The notes: generated by a model from the letters alone, not told the origin. A DNA stretch of 31,758 bases from JBBDRW01 sp040905265 (GCA_040905265.1 JBBDRW010000112.1:1-31758); one strand, 5' to 3'. Shown: positions 16,146 through 24,678, numbered from the stretch's first letter. Made by a program: numbers and translations.

Positions 16146-16943
16146 GTGACGTTTCAAACAGAGATATTCCGGAAAGAGCTCCGCACGCAGTGGCTGGGTG
16201 CGGATTTTATCTACCGGGATACGGTGGGGTCGACCAATACGGTGTTAAAGACACTGCCGGATCGGGAACTGACACACGGCACGGTACTCCTGGCGGACAG
16301 CCAGACCGGCGGCCGGGGCCAGAACCAGAGACATTGGGAGTCTGAACCGGGCAAAAATCTAACGTTCACCATCGCGTTCAAACCGGCACACGCAGACCGG
16401 CTTCCGTTATTGACACTCTCCACAGCCTGGTCAGTCCGCCAGGCGCTCGCGCGCCACTGCCCCGGTGAGTACACCGTCAAATGGCCGAATGACCTGATGC
16501 TGGAGGGGCGAAAGATCGGAGGAATTCTTACCGAGTGTCTGTTTAACGGCCAGCGGCTGAACAGGGCACTTGTCGGGATCGGAGTCAACGTCGGCCAGAC
16601 AACCTTTTCTCCCGATGTCGCCGATTCAGCCACCTCTCTGGCACTCCACCTCGACCAGACACCGGGCCGGGAAATTCTCCTGGCCGATATTCTGCTGGCG
16701 GTTGAGGATGGCTACAGGAAATGGCATCATTACGATGCTGCGTTCCTGAAACAGGTCAACCGTTCCCTGATCGGATATGGAGAGTGGGTCGGGCTTTCGG
16801 TGAACGGCAAACGCCTGAAGGAACAGGTCAAATTTTTGGGCATCAATGAAAAAAGCCAGCTCGTTATCGTAACATCAGATCTGGAAATCAAAACATACTC
16901 CTATGAGCAGGTCCGAATCTTTAGAGATGATTCAGCGGGTTGA
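16146..16943 (+). CDS. birA: Biotin--[acetyl-CoA-carboxylase] ligase, class I without DNA-binding domain
   Basis: A 265-residue biotin protein ligase, which activates biotin with ATP and attaches it to the acetyl-CoA carboxylase carrier protein. Key features are STN near residue 30, the biotinyl-AMP loop GRGQNQR (56-62, a variant of GRGRxGR), KWPNDLML with Lys112, and GGILTE. The short C-terminal cap domain (about 210-265) is present. No N-terminal helix-turn-helix is present, so it is a ligase only and not the biotin repressor. GTG 16146 is the start: a GAGGA sequence lies 7 bp upstream, one of the few Shine-Dalgarno-like sites in the window. Its 3' end overlaps tilS. Confidence 0.93.
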   Translation: MTFQTEIFRKELRTQWLGADFIYRDTVGSTNTVLKTLPDRELTHGTVLLADSQTGGRGQNQRHWESEPGKNLTFTIAFKPAHADRLPLLTLSTAWSVRQALARHCPGEYTVKWPNDLMLEGRKIGGILTECLFNGQRLNRALVGIGVNVGQTTFSPDVADSATSLALHLDQTPGREILLADILLAVEDGYRKWHHYDAAFLKQVNRSLIGYGEWVGLSVNGKRLKEQVKFLGINEKSQLVIVTSDLEIKTYSYEQVRIFRDDSAG

Positions 16944-18285
16944 ATCCCTGGTTGAAACGACGTTTCAGGGGGGTACTCTGCCGAAGCTGGTTGCCGGTAT
17001 AAGCGGCGGGCCGGACTCCATGGCCTTGCTCTATATCTGCCATAGAATCGGCCTGCCGGTTACTGTGGTTCACTGCAATTACCAATTGAGGGGGGCTGCT
17101 TCTGAAGAGGATCAAAAACTGGTGGAAGAGAGCGCATCCATGTGGGGGTTTGAAGTGATCTCTATCCGGTTTGACCGGGAGGAGAGTTCGGACAACTTTC
17201 AAAACCGGGCCAGGGAGTTGCGGTACCAGGCGTTCCGGGACCTGAAACAGGAGCTGAACGCCGATGCAATCTCGACCGCACACCATCAGGACGATCAGCT
17301 TGAGACCATCCTTCAAAAAATTCTGCGCGGTTCCGGGCTCTCCGCCTGGAAAGGGATGAGCGTCTGGGATGGTGAGCTGTTTCGCCCCCTGCTGGCATTC
17401 AGCAAGGAGACGATCATGCAGTTTGTATCGGATCAACATGTCCCCTACCGGATCGACAACAGCAACGAGGAGTCGGCCTATGCACGGAATTTTCTCCGGA
17501 ACGGCTGGTTCCCGCAACTCGATGAACTCTTTCCAGGATGGCGAACGAATCTGCTGCGGATTCCAGACCGGGCAGACGAATATTCACAGCTTGCAGATCT
17601 GGCCGCCACAACCGTCATGGCCGATGAAAAGAGCATTGACAGAAAACGGTTTCTCGAACTCGACCCGGCCCTCCGTCCGGCAGTTTTGCACTCGATCCTT
17701 TCACGGATCGACCGGTCGATCACCCCAAGCCACGGCCGGTTGACGCACCTCGGGCCGCTCGAATCGATACAGACCGGCAAACAGATCCAGATCGATGGGA
17801 ACTGGCATCTGCTGAGAGACCGCAACCGGCTGATCATCCGGCAGGAGTCGTTTCCGGAATATGACCCCCTGGAACTGACACAATCCCGGCTCTCGGGAGA
17901 CGAGTACAGAGCGTACGGATTCGGGTTCCAGGTTGCCCCCTGGGGCGGCAAGATTGATCCGGAACAGCTTCAACTCGACGCAGACAACCTGAACTGGCCG
18001 GTCACACTCAGGCCCCGGAAAGACGGGGACAAATTTCGGCCGATCGGCATGAATGGGCATCAAACCGTCGCCGATTTTCTGACAAACCGAAAGGTTCCGG
18101 CAGTCGTAAAACCCCATGTTCTGGTTCTCGAGCAGTCCGGCGGCAAGATCGCCGCTGTCCTGGTTCCCGACACAGGAGAATCCGACGGGAACGATACTCC
18201 CGGCACAATAGCCGAACAGGCCAGATGCGGGGATCAGACCGGCCGGGTACTTCAGGTACGCCCGTTGGCAGACTCCGGGGGCTGA
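16903..18285 (+). CDS. tilS: tRNA(Ile)-lysidine synthetase
   Basis: A 460-residue TilS, which converts the wobble cytidine of tRNA-Ile(CAU) to lysidine so that it reads AUA. The N-type ATP pyrophosphatase PP-loop SGGPDS is at residues 34-39, followed by HCNYQLRG and the HHQDDQLET segment with the conserved His-Asp pair. The C-terminal TilS domains end with the typical GRVLQVRP. Just before that tail is an acidic insert (DTGESDGND), longer than usual but in frame. Two starts are possible: ATG 16903 (41-base overlap with birA) or ATG 16927 (MIQRVESLVETTF, 17-base overlap), and the second would also fit the family. It is the last gene of the ptsH-ptsI-isomerase-birA-tilS run and is followed by a tRNA gene with its own promoter. 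Confidence 0.93.
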   Translation: MSRSESLEMIQRVESLVETTFQGGTLPKLVAGISGGPDSMALLYICHRIGLPVTVVHCNYQLRGAASEEDQKLVEESASMWGFEVISIRFDREESSDNFQNRARELRYQAFRDLKQELNADAISTAHHQDDQLETILQKILRGSGLSAWKGMSVWDGELFRPLLAFSKETIMQFVSDQHVPYRIDNSNEESAYARNFLRNGWFPQLDELFPGWRTNLLRIPDRADEYSQLADLAATTVMADEKSIDRKRFLELDPALRPAVLHSILSRIDRSITPSHGRLTHLGPLESIQTGKQIQIDGNWHLLRDRNRLIIRQESFPEYDPLELTQSRLSGDEYRAYGFGFQVAPWGGKIDPEQLQLDADNLNWPVTLRPRKDGDKFRPIGMNGHQTVADFLTNRKVPAVVKPHVLVLEQSGGKIAAVLVPDTGESDGNDTPGTIAEQARCGDQTGRVLQVRPLADSGG

Positions 18286-18321
18286 ATTGTAGGGGCTCTT
18301 TGAAATTAGTTGAATCTTCCC

Positions 18322-18353
18322 TTGCAGAATGGACGGGAAGCTTGCTATATTTG
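18322..18353 (+). promoter_or_regulatory. Bacteroidota-type promoter of tRNA-Ser
   Basis: TTG (18322-18324) is followed after exactly 21 nt by TATATTTG (18346-18353), an exact TAnnTTTG -7 box. The tRNA-Leu promoter at 27257-27288 has the same two boxes, the same 21-nt spacing and the same flanking bases (TTGCA and CTATATTTGG). Transcription should start near 18360, about 40 nt before the tRNA. That leader folds into a hairpin (18358-18388) with stems CCGGTT/AACCGG and CTGTG/CACAG. Confidence 0.75.
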
Positions 18354-18401
18354 GAGTCTGTGCCGGTTCCGATCTAAACCGGCCACAGGCAGATTGGTTT
18401 A

Positions 18402-18490
18402 GGAGAGGTGGCTGAGTGGTCGAAAGCGCTCCCCTGCTAAGGGAGTATCCGCCCAACGGCGGATCGAGGGTTCGAATCCCTCCCTCTCCG
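18402..18490 (+). tRNA. tRNA-Ser(GCU)
   Basis: The acceptor stem GGAGAGG pairs with CCTCTCC, with discriminator G at 18490. The anticodon loop CTGCTAA holds GCT at 18436-18438. A long variable arm typical of tRNA-Ser follows (TCCGCC/GGCGGA). The T-arm is GAGGG TTCGAAT CCCTC. The 3' CCA is not encoded. The length is 89 nt. Confidence 0.97.
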
Positions 18491-18818
18491 CAATCAGAGA
18501 GAAGGTGTTTGTCCTTCGATACAAACAAGCACTTCGAATGATATGAATTCAGTACTCCGGACACTCACCACGCCGATTCGAAACCTGTCTGCTGCTCACC
18601 GGACAGAGATCATCCTGACTCTGATCTGACGCAGAGTCCTGTCATCAGGATACTGTTCATCCTGTTACCGCTACCATTTTTTACATGGCGTTGAGAGACA
18701 GTTTTTATATCTTGCCTCATTGACGGGAAGAGCCGGAAGGTACAGGCGGCCCGTCGTTTCGAGTCCATTCGCCTTGAATGGGCATAAAACAGGTATAAAA
18801 AGCCACGTCTATTCATAC
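18491..18818 (+). other. Intergenic region with a bulged hairpin upstream of the TonB receptor gene
   Basis: This 328-bp stretch contains no plausible protein. The main structure is an inverted repeat at 18612-18651: ATCCTG-ACTCTG pairs with CAGAGT and, after a CCTGTCAT bulge, CAGGAT. It lacks a T tract, so it is not an obvious intrinsic terminator. TTG at 18691 with TATATCTTG near 18706-18714 is a weak promoter-like match for the receptor gene, but the spacing is too short for the consensus. Confidence 0.4.
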
Positions 18819-21089
18819 ATGAAGCCTTGTCTTCGCTTATTTGGCATCTCTATTCTGACAGGGCTGCTCTTCAGTCTCACCTTGGCGGATGAACTGTACA
18901 GCCAGGCTGCGACCGTCCAGGGGATCATCACGGACCAGGAAACCGGAGGAGCCCTGACCGGAGCGAATATTATCCTCACTCCGCTGGAAGGAGAAGGTGT
19001 GTATGGCCAGGCAGCCGATCAAAACGGATTCTACCAGATCGCAGGCATCCCTTCCGGCGAATATGCAGTTCGAATCACTTTTATCGGGTACACAGCCTAT
19101 GAAGATTCGCTCTCACTGGAGGCCGGTGAAAACCGAACCATCAGCCTGGGGCTGGAGCCGGATGACACGGAGCTGGGTGAGCTGGTCATTTCCCAGCAGG
19201 GCGGCGCGGCGAGGATACAAGCCGGGCGCCAGAGGGTATCGGCTGCCGACCTGGGGCGGATCCCGACACCGGCCGGAAGCGGAGACCTGGCAAGCTATCT
19301 TCAGGCGATGCCGGGTGTTGTCACAACAGGAGACCGGGGGGGACAGCTCTATATACGCGGCGGTACTCCCTCCGAAAATATGGTTCTGGTCGACGGAACC
19401 CTGATTTATCAGCCATTTCATATCATAGGCTTTTTCTCCGTTTTTCCATCCGAACTGGTCTCTTCCGCCGATGTGTACGCAGGTGGGTTCGGCCCCCGAT
19501 ACAGTGGCAGGACCTCCTCCGTAATCGACGTCCGGATGAGGGACGGCAACCGGCATGTCAACCGGGCAAGCGGCTCCCTGAGCCCCTTTCTGGGTGAATT
19601 CACGGCCGAAGGGCCGATTGAGGCGGGCCAGGCATCCTGGATTGCCTCCATGCGCCACTCGCTGATCGAACAGACCAGCCCTCACTTTATGTCGGAACTT
19701 CAACCGCTCCATTTTGAGAGCCAGTACCTGAAAATGACCCATTTCGGGATAAGCGACTCCCGGTGTTCGGCAATGGGACTGCGTACCTACGACCGCGGAC
19801 AGCTCGATTTCGACGGCGGCGAGATTTTTCGCTGGAACAATTTTATCATGGGCGGCCGGTGTGTGATCCTCCCGGTCGATTCTGACTTTCTGTTCGATAT
19901 CAATACCGGGTATTCCTACGTATCGAATGCGGTCGGAAACAGCGAAGACCCTGACCGGTTTTCAAAAGCGAGCCGCTTCGCCCTCGATATAAACCTGACA
20001 AAATACCGCGGTGAGATCCGGTTCAACTATGGCGCATTTATCCGGATCAAAGGGCTCAACTACAATATGAGTGAACAGTTCCAGGCGCCCAATTTCGGAA
20101 ACGTACATATGCTTCTCGGGGGCGGGTATGTGGAAGCCGGTATTCCCCTCGGAGATCGGGTACAGTTCTCCCCCGGAGTGGTTACGACGATGTACCGGGA
20201 GTGGTACCCCCCAAGTATCGAACCGCGAATGCAGATCTCCTGGCAGCCCTGGGGAACAGATAATGAAGAGCTTCATTTTGCAGCCGGCCGGTACAGCCAG
20301 CCTCTCCTCGGGCTTAACGACAACCGTGATGCGAGTTCACTCTTTACCGCCTGGATGCCTGCACCTGTCGACGAGGTTCAACTGCAGGCCCTTCACTTTC
20401 TCCTTGGCTGGAGACAGACCCTCACCCGTGGAGTAGAGATCTCCGTAGAGAGCTATCACAAGCGGCTGCAACACATCCCGATCGCTGTATGGAGTACCTT
20501 TGCACGGTTCACGACCGATCTGGCGCTTGCGGACGGGAGGGTATATGGTGGAGATGTAAGGATCGAGGTAAACCGGCACCCGTTCTACGGGTTTATCGGA
20601 TATGGCTACTCCTGGACCGAATACAGTTCTGAACAGGAACACTTCGGGGTCTGGTTTGGCGAACCGGTCCAGAATTACCACCCAACCCACGACCGGCGGC
20701 ATCAGCTTAATTCACACATGAGCCTTATACTGGGTTCCTATACCCTGGGAGTTCGCTGGCAGCTCGGAACAGGGCTGCCCTATACCCGGCCGATTGGATT
20801 TGATGAACTTCACTTCTTTGATGACCGGCTGCCCAATGTGAGAGGCATGTTCGGAAGCCAAAGGGTTCTCCTGGACCGCCCGTACGGCGGGCGAACCCCC
20901 ACGTATCACAGGCTGGATGTCTCCCTTGAGAGAGAGATTGATACCGCTGCCGGGCTCCTGACACTGCAGGCCGGCGCCATCAATATGTATGACCACTCCA
21001 ATATTTTCTACTACGACGTCTATACCCACCGCCGCATCAACCAGATGCCATTTGCCCCCTACCTCTCCCTGAAGCTGGAACGCAGGTAA
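18819..21089 (+). CDS. TonB-dependent outer-membrane receptor with carboxypeptidase-regulatory-like N-terminal domain
   Basis: A 756-residue outer-membrane protein. A signal peptide (ISILTGLLFSLTLADELYSQAA) leads into a carboxypeptidase D-regulatory-like beta-sandwich (VQGIITDQETGGALTGANI ... GFYQIAGIPSGEYAVRITFIGY), common on Bacteroidota receptors. A plug domain follows with LASYLQAMPGVVTTG, LYIRGG, NMVLVDGT and VYAGGFGPRYSGRTSSVIDV, and the rest is a beta-barrel rich in aromatic strands. It would import a nutrient too large for porins using TonB energy. There is no SusD-like partner, so it is not a SusC-type polysaccharide receptor, and the ligand is unknown. ATG 18819 directly precedes the signal peptide; a longer frame from 18720 adds 33 basic residues that would spoil it. 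Its stop is one base from the convergent yjbQ stop. Confidence 0.9.
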   Translation: MKPCLRLFGISILTGLLFSLTLADELYSQAATVQGIITDQETGGALTGANIILTPLEGEGVYGQAADQNGFYQIAGIPSGEYAVRITFIGYTAYEDSLSLEAGENRTISLGLEPDDTELGELVISQQGGAARIQAGRQRVSAADLGRIPTPAGSGDLASYLQAMPGVVTTGDRGGQLYIRGGTPSENMVLVDGTLIYQPFHIIGFFSVFPSELVSSADVYAGGFGPRYSGRTSSVIDVRMRDGNRHVNRASGSLSPFLGEFTAEGPIEAGQASWIASMRHSLIEQTSPHFMSELQPLHFESQYLKMTHFGISDSRCSAMGLRTYDRGQLDFDGGEIFRWNNFIMGGRCVILPVDSDFLFDINTGYSYVSNAVGNSEDPDRFSKASRFALDINLTKYRGEIRFNYGAFIRIKGLNYNMSEQFQAPNFGNVHMLLGGGYVEAGIPLGDRVQFSPGVVTTMYREWYPPSIEPRMQISWQPWGTDNEELHFAAGRYSQPLLGLNDNRDASSLFTAWMPAPVDEVQLQALHFLLGWRQTLTRGVEISVESYHKRLQHIPIAVWSTFARFTTDLALADGRVYGGDVRIEVNRHPFYGFIGYGYSWTEYSSEQEHFGVWFGEPVQNYHPTHDRRHQLNSHMSLILGSYTLGVRWQLGTGLPYTRPIGFDELHFFDDRLPNVRGMFGSQRVLLDRPYGGRTPTYHRLDVSLEREIDTAAGLLTLQAGAINMYDHSNIFYYDVYTHRRINQMPFAPYLSLKLERR

Positions 21090-21090
21090 A

Positions 21091-21513
21091 TTATTCTCCG
21101 GTAAGGGTTGCAACAAGCCTGCGGGAGCCTGCCCGGTTCCGGTGTTCGCACAGATAGATCCCCTGCCAGGTTCCCAGGTTCAGCCTGCCGTCTGTGACCG
21201 GTATCGTAACCGAATGGCCGAGCAGTGAACTCTTCAGATGAGATGTCATATCGTCCGGCCCCTCCAGAGTGTGTTCAAACAGAGAGTTGTCTTCCGGCAC
21301 CATCCGGTTAAAGTGAGATTCAAAATCACGGCGAACGGACGGATCAGCATTCTCATTCAGCGTCAGCCCGGCACTGGTGTGCTGAATAAAAAGATGAAAC
21401 AGCCCCTTCCCGATCCTCTGCAGCTGGGGAATCTGTTCAAGTACTTCTCCCGTCACCAGATGAAACCCCCGGGGTTTCGGCGACAAGGTGACAGATACCT
21501 GGATAACCTCCAT
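21091..21513 (-). CDS. yjbQ: YjbQ/UPF0047 family protein (secondary thiamine-phosphate synthase type)
   Basis: A 140-residue single-domain protein of the YjbQ family. The signature HTSAGLTLNENADPSVRRDFE gives the conserved His and Glu-Asn, followed by HLKSSLLGHSVTIPV and LGTWQGIYLCEHR. Some members have weak thiamine-phosphate synthase activity in vitro, but the cellular role is unsettled. I start at ATG 21513 (MEVIQVSVTL), the usual N-terminus; an upstream in-frame ATG (21564) adds 17 residues with no family support. It lies 127 bp downstream of the SDR gene on the same strand, with a palindrome between them, so it may have its own promoter. Confidence 0.92.
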   Translation of the reverse strand: MEVIQVSVTLSPKPRGFHLVTGEVLEQIPQLQRIGKGLFHLFIQHTSAGLTLNENADPSVRRDFESHFNRMVPEDNSLFEHTLEGPDDMTSHLKSSLLGHSVTIPVTDGRLNLGTWQGIYLCEHRNRAGSRRLVATLTGE

Positions 21514-21620
21514 GAGAGACAAAGTTTGGTTAAAATTTGATATGTATGGCAATCTGGATGCCATTATTCAAAAAACACCAGTGTCCGGTCAACCATGCGT
21601 TATGGGGGTTGTCGAAGAGA

Positions 21621-21638
21621 TTTTGCCAGCTGGCAAAA
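21621..21638 (-). terminator. 18-bp perfect palindrome just after the SDR stop codon
   Basis: TTTTGCCAGCTGGCAAAA reads identically on both strands and begins 3 bases after the minus-strand SDR stop (21641-21643). As RNA it can form a hairpin with a TTTTGCC/GGCAAAA stem and AGCT loop, followed by TCTCTT. That makes it a modest terminator candidate. Such symmetry would also suit an operator for yjbQ, whose start is 107 bp further on. Confidence 0.5.
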
Positions 21639-21640
21639 GA

Positions 21641-22417
21641 CTAACCAAACAAACCGGAGATCGAGCCGCCGTCATGGCTGATGGTCTGGCCCGTCACATA
21701 ACTGCTGTGTGTAGAGAGAAGCCACGCAGCGAGGCTGGCGATCTCTTCCGCCCTGCCCATCCGCCCAACCGGAATGGATTTCTCCGTGGCTATGCGGGCG
21801 GCGGCAATGGTGATCTGGTTCTGCTCACTCTTCTTCTTGATCAGCCGCTCGATGGCAGGGGTTTCATGGGCTCCCGGAGCCAGTACATTCACGGTGATCC
21901 CGTCTCCCGCGACCTCACCGGCAAGGGTCTTCACAAAACCGACCACACCCGCCCGAAATGCATTGCTGAGTACCAGTGCGGGAACCGGCTGTTTGACTGA
22001 TTTGCTCTCGATACAGAGGAGCCTGCCATAGCGGTTCTCCTTCAGGATCGGTACCAGTTTCAGCATCAGGTCAATTTTCCATCGCATTACGAGTTGATAG
22101 GCTTCATCCCAATCCTCCATCGAGGTCTCTGTCGGAGTACCGACCGGCGGCCCGCCCGCATTGATGAGTGCTCCGTGGAAAGGCCCTTTCCGGACTTTTT
22201 CAACGACTCTCCCAACCGTCTTTGGACTGGTCAGGTCCCCCATCACAAACTCCACCTGCTCTTCATAATCGGAAAAGGAAGCCCTCAGCATCTCGATCCG
22301 CCGGGCGACCAGAATACAGCGTGCACCCTCCTGCAGCAGAGATTCTGCAACTGCTTTTCCAAATCCGCTGCTGGCACCGCAGACAAGAAATCGTTGATCT
22401 GTCAATTGTAAGTCCAT
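21641..22417 (-). CDS. SDR-family oxidoreductase with degenerate catalytic site
   Basis: A 258-residue short-chain dehydrogenase/reductase fold. It has a nucleotide-binding start GASSGFG (14-20, altered from TGxxxGxG), NAGG (86-89), and the C-terminal SYVTGQTISHDGG typical of ketoacyl-ACP-reductase-like members. The active-site motif YxxxK is missing: the aligned positions are Leu148 and Asn152 (PALVLSNAFRAG). This resembles the 'BKR-like, SDR-like' subgroup described as lacking a perfect cofactor motif and catalytic tetrad. It may therefore use another mechanism, bind without catalysis, or have a structural role. Calling it a 3-oxoacyl-ACP reductase would be unsafe. The ATG at 22417 is immediately before the first strand. 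It is divergent from typA and upstream of yjbQ. Confidence 0.85.
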   Translation of the reverse strand: MDLQLTDQRFLVCGASSGFGKAVAESLLQEGARCILVARRIEMLRASFSDYEEQVEFVMGDLTSPKTVGRVVEKVRKGPFHGALINAGGPPVGTPTETSMEDWDEAYQLVMRWKIDLMLKLVPILKENRYGRLLCIESKSVKQPVPALVLSNAFRAGVVGFVKTLAGEVAGDGITVNVLAPGAHETPAIERLIKKKSEQNQITIAAARIATEKSIPVGRMGRAEEIASLAAWLLSTHSSYVTGQTISHDGGSISGLFG

Positions 22418-22767
22418 CAGTCTACCTCGTTTCAGGTTCCGATTGCAGGTTTTTTGACTCTCCGGCTATCCGATGGTACAGCATCGTCAACAGGCCTTCA
22501 CCAGGAATCTGATCTGAATTCATTCATCCGGTATCCTGAGATGAAGCTATAGATTCTGTAATTATTGAATCAAAAAAACCGTAAGTTAGTAAGCTTTGGA
22601 TGAAGTCAGATAAACGACTCCTCCGGTTCCGGTAACCGGGTTGTCGCTACAGATTCAGCAGGTTAACTGACCGGATCGAACACAAGGACATCCCGAATCG
22701 TTAATACAACATACATCCGGACAAAAGAACGGGTAATTCCCGCTCGCATCAATAAAATACTCTTTGA
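22418..22767. promoter_or_regulatory. Divergent intergenic region SDR/typA with candidate typA promoter
   Basis: This 350-bp gap holds no plausible gene. A promoter-like pair for typA is TTG (22565-22567) and TAAGCTTTG (22590-22598), close to the TTG/TAnnTTTG consensus but with one extra base in the -7 box. It would leave a leader of about 160 nt. In that leader CCGGTT (22623-22628) and AACCGG (22634-22639) form a short hairpin with a 5-nt loop. Confidence 0.4.
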
Positions 22768-24588
22768 ATGACACAGAACATACGAAATATCGCAATCATT
22801 GCACACGTCGACCACGGAAAAACCACACTTGTGGATCAGATGCTCCGCCAGAGCGGAACATTCCGTGAGAATCAGGAGGTGCGCGACCGGGTCATGGACT
22901 CCAACGACCTGGAGAGAGAGAAAGGGATTACAATCAGTTCCAAGAATACAGCGGTCATCTGGAAGGATACCAAGATCAATATTGTGGACACGCCCGGCCA
23001 CGCCGATTTCGGCGGTGAGGTGGAGCGTGTTCTGAAAATGGTGAATGGCGTCATCATTCTGGTGGACGCAGCTGAAGGACCCCTGCCCCAAACCAAATTT
23101 GTACTTCGAAAATCACTGCAGCTGGGATATCGCCCGATCGTTGTCATCAACAAGATCGACCGGCCCGATGCACGTCCTGATGCCGTCCTCAATGAAATCT
23201 TCGACCTCTTTGTGACCCTCGATGCCGATGACGAACAGCTCGATTTTCCTGTCATCTACGCCAGCGCCATCCAGGGGTTTGCGTCCAGAGAGATCAACAC
23301 TGCAAATGAGAACCTCAATCCTCTGTTCGATTTAATTGTCGAACACATTCCCGGGCCGGAACAGATCACAGACGCCCCGTTCAAAATGCTGGTAAGCAAT
23401 GTGGACTGGAACGACTACGTGGGAAGAATCGCGATCGGACGGATGGAACAGGGAACCATCAAAGTGAATCAGGAGATCGCCCTGGTAGACCGAAAGGGAA
23501 AACTCAAAGAGAAAGCGAAAGCGACCAAACTCTTCACCTTCTCCGGGCTGAACCGGGAGCCGGTGGAGCATGCGGAGGCGGGAGATATTTTCGCCCTTGC
23601 CGGCTATGAAGAGGTGCACATCGGAGATACTCTCACTGCCGCTTCAGACCTCACTCCGGTCGAATACTACGACATCGACATGCCTACCATGGCGATGTTC
23701 TTCCGCGTAAACAACTCGCCGTTTGCCGGTAAAGAGGGGGACTACGTCACCTCAAACATGATCAAGGACCGCCTGGAAAAAGAGATCCGGACCAATGTCT
23801 CGATCCATGTGGAACAGACCGAGAGCCCTGAAATTTTCAAGGTCTCCGGCCGTGGCGAACTACAGCTCGCAATCCTGATCGAAACCATGCGCCGGGAAGG
23901 GTATGAATTCTCTGTTTCGCGGCCGGAAGTTCTGATGAAAGAGGAGAACGGCACCCTGCTGGAGCCATTCGAAGAGGTCGTCATTGACGTCCATGCCGAC
24001 TACAGTAACAAGGTGATCGACAACCTGCAGAAACGGAAAGGGATCATGCAGTCGATGGTTCAGGAGGGAGAGAACCACCGGGTGAGCTTCCGGGTTCCTT
24101 CCAGGGGACTGATCGGTTTCCGGAGTGAAATGATGACCGAAACCCGCGGCACCGGGCTGATGCACCAGCATTTTGACGCCTATGAGCCGTTTGCCGGGGA
24201 GATTCCGGGACGGAACCGGGGAGCACTGATCGCCCTGGAAAACGGAGAGGTAACCGGGTACGCCCTGGAAGGACTCCAGGACCGCGGCCAGTTTTTTGTG
24301 AAACCGGGTGATCCCGTCTATGCAGGGCAGGTGGTGGGAACCAACAACCGGAATGACGACCTGGTGGTCAACGTAGTGAAGAAAAAGAACCTGACCAACC
24401 ACCGCGCAACCCAGACCGGAGATGCCGTACGAATTTCTCAGGAGCGGCGGCTAAGCCTGGAACAGCATATCGAATTCATCGACCGGGATGAACTGCTGGA
24501 GGTGACCCCGGAAAACCTGCGGATTCGCAAGCTCCACCTGGACCACAATGAACGGAAACGGGCAGAAAAGGCAGGTGTAAAAGCGTAA
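22768..24588 (+). CDS. typA: Translational GTPase TypA/BipA
   Basis: A 606-residue ribosome-binding GTPase of the EF-G-like class that helps 50S assembly and stress or low-temperature growth. The GTPase domain has AHVDHGKTT (12-20), REKGITI (switch I), DTPGHADFGGEV (G3) and NKIDRPDA (G4). Domain II and the III/V-like domains follow. The BipA-specific C-terminal domain is complete, with SRGLIGFRSEM, RGTGLMH and RNDDLVVNVVKKKNLTNHRA. Length is typical. The ATG gives MTQNIRNIAIIAHVDHG, the normal N-terminus. It appears to be transcribed alone, facing gltX. Confidence 0.97.
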   Translation: MTQNIRNIAIIAHVDHGKTTLVDQMLRQSGTFRENQEVRDRVMDSNDLEREKGITISSKNTAVIWKDTKINIVDTPGHADFGGEVERVLKMVNGVIILVDAAEGPLPQTKFVLRKSLQLGYRPIVVINKIDRPDARPDAVLNEIFDLFVTLDADDEQLDFPVIYASAIQGFASREINTANENLNPLFDLIVEHIPGPEQITDAPFKMLVSNVDWNDYVGRIAIGRMEQGTIKVNQEIALVDRKGKLKEKAKATKLFTFSGLNREPVEHAEAGDIFALAGYEEVHIGDTLTAASDLTPVEYYDIDMPTMAMFFRVNNSPFAGKEGDYVTSNMIKDRLEKEIRTNVSIHVEQTESPEIFKVSGRGELQLAILIETMRREGYEFSVSRPEVLMKEENGTLLEPFEEVVIDVHADYSNKVIDNLQKRKGIMQSMVQEGENHRVSFRVPSRGLIGFRSEMMTETRGTGLMHQHFDAYEPFAGEIPGRNRGALIALENGEVTGYALEGLQDRGQFFVKPGDPVYAGQVVGTNNRNDDLVVNVVKKKNLTNHRATQTGDAVRISQERRLSLEQHIEFIDRDELLEVTPENLRIRKLHLDHNERKRAEKAGVKA

Positions 24589-24628
24589 TCCAACCAGATC
24601 TCTTTCCGGTATACTCCTTCTGTTCAGA

Positions 24629-24653
24629 CGGCAAACCGGAAGCCTCTTTGCCG
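24629..24653. terminator. Possible bidirectional hairpin between convergent typA and gltX
   Basis: CGGCAAA (24629-24635) and TTTGCCG (24647-24653) form a 7-bp stem with an 11-nt loop, in the 90-bp gap between the two convergent stop codons. There is no long T tract on either side, so termination efficiency is doubtful. Confidence 0.35.
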
Positions 24654-24678
24654 CAACACTCCAGCCATGGGAAATGGA

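Noticed and set aside
18130..18285. Suspected frameshift near the tilS C-terminus because of an unusual acidic stretch
   Set aside because: The conserved tail GRVLQVRP remains in the same frame, so an in-frame insertion is the simpler reading.
18500..18530. Terminator after tRNA-Ser (TGTTTG/CAAACA stem)
   Set aside because: The stem is only 6 bp with a 10-nt loop and no T tract, so it is not convincing.
17701..18564. 287-codon minus-strand frame spanning tilS and tRNA-Ser
   Set aside because: It reads through the tRNA in antisense, giving the familiar spurious GEGGIRTLDPPL-type peptide, so it is not a gene.
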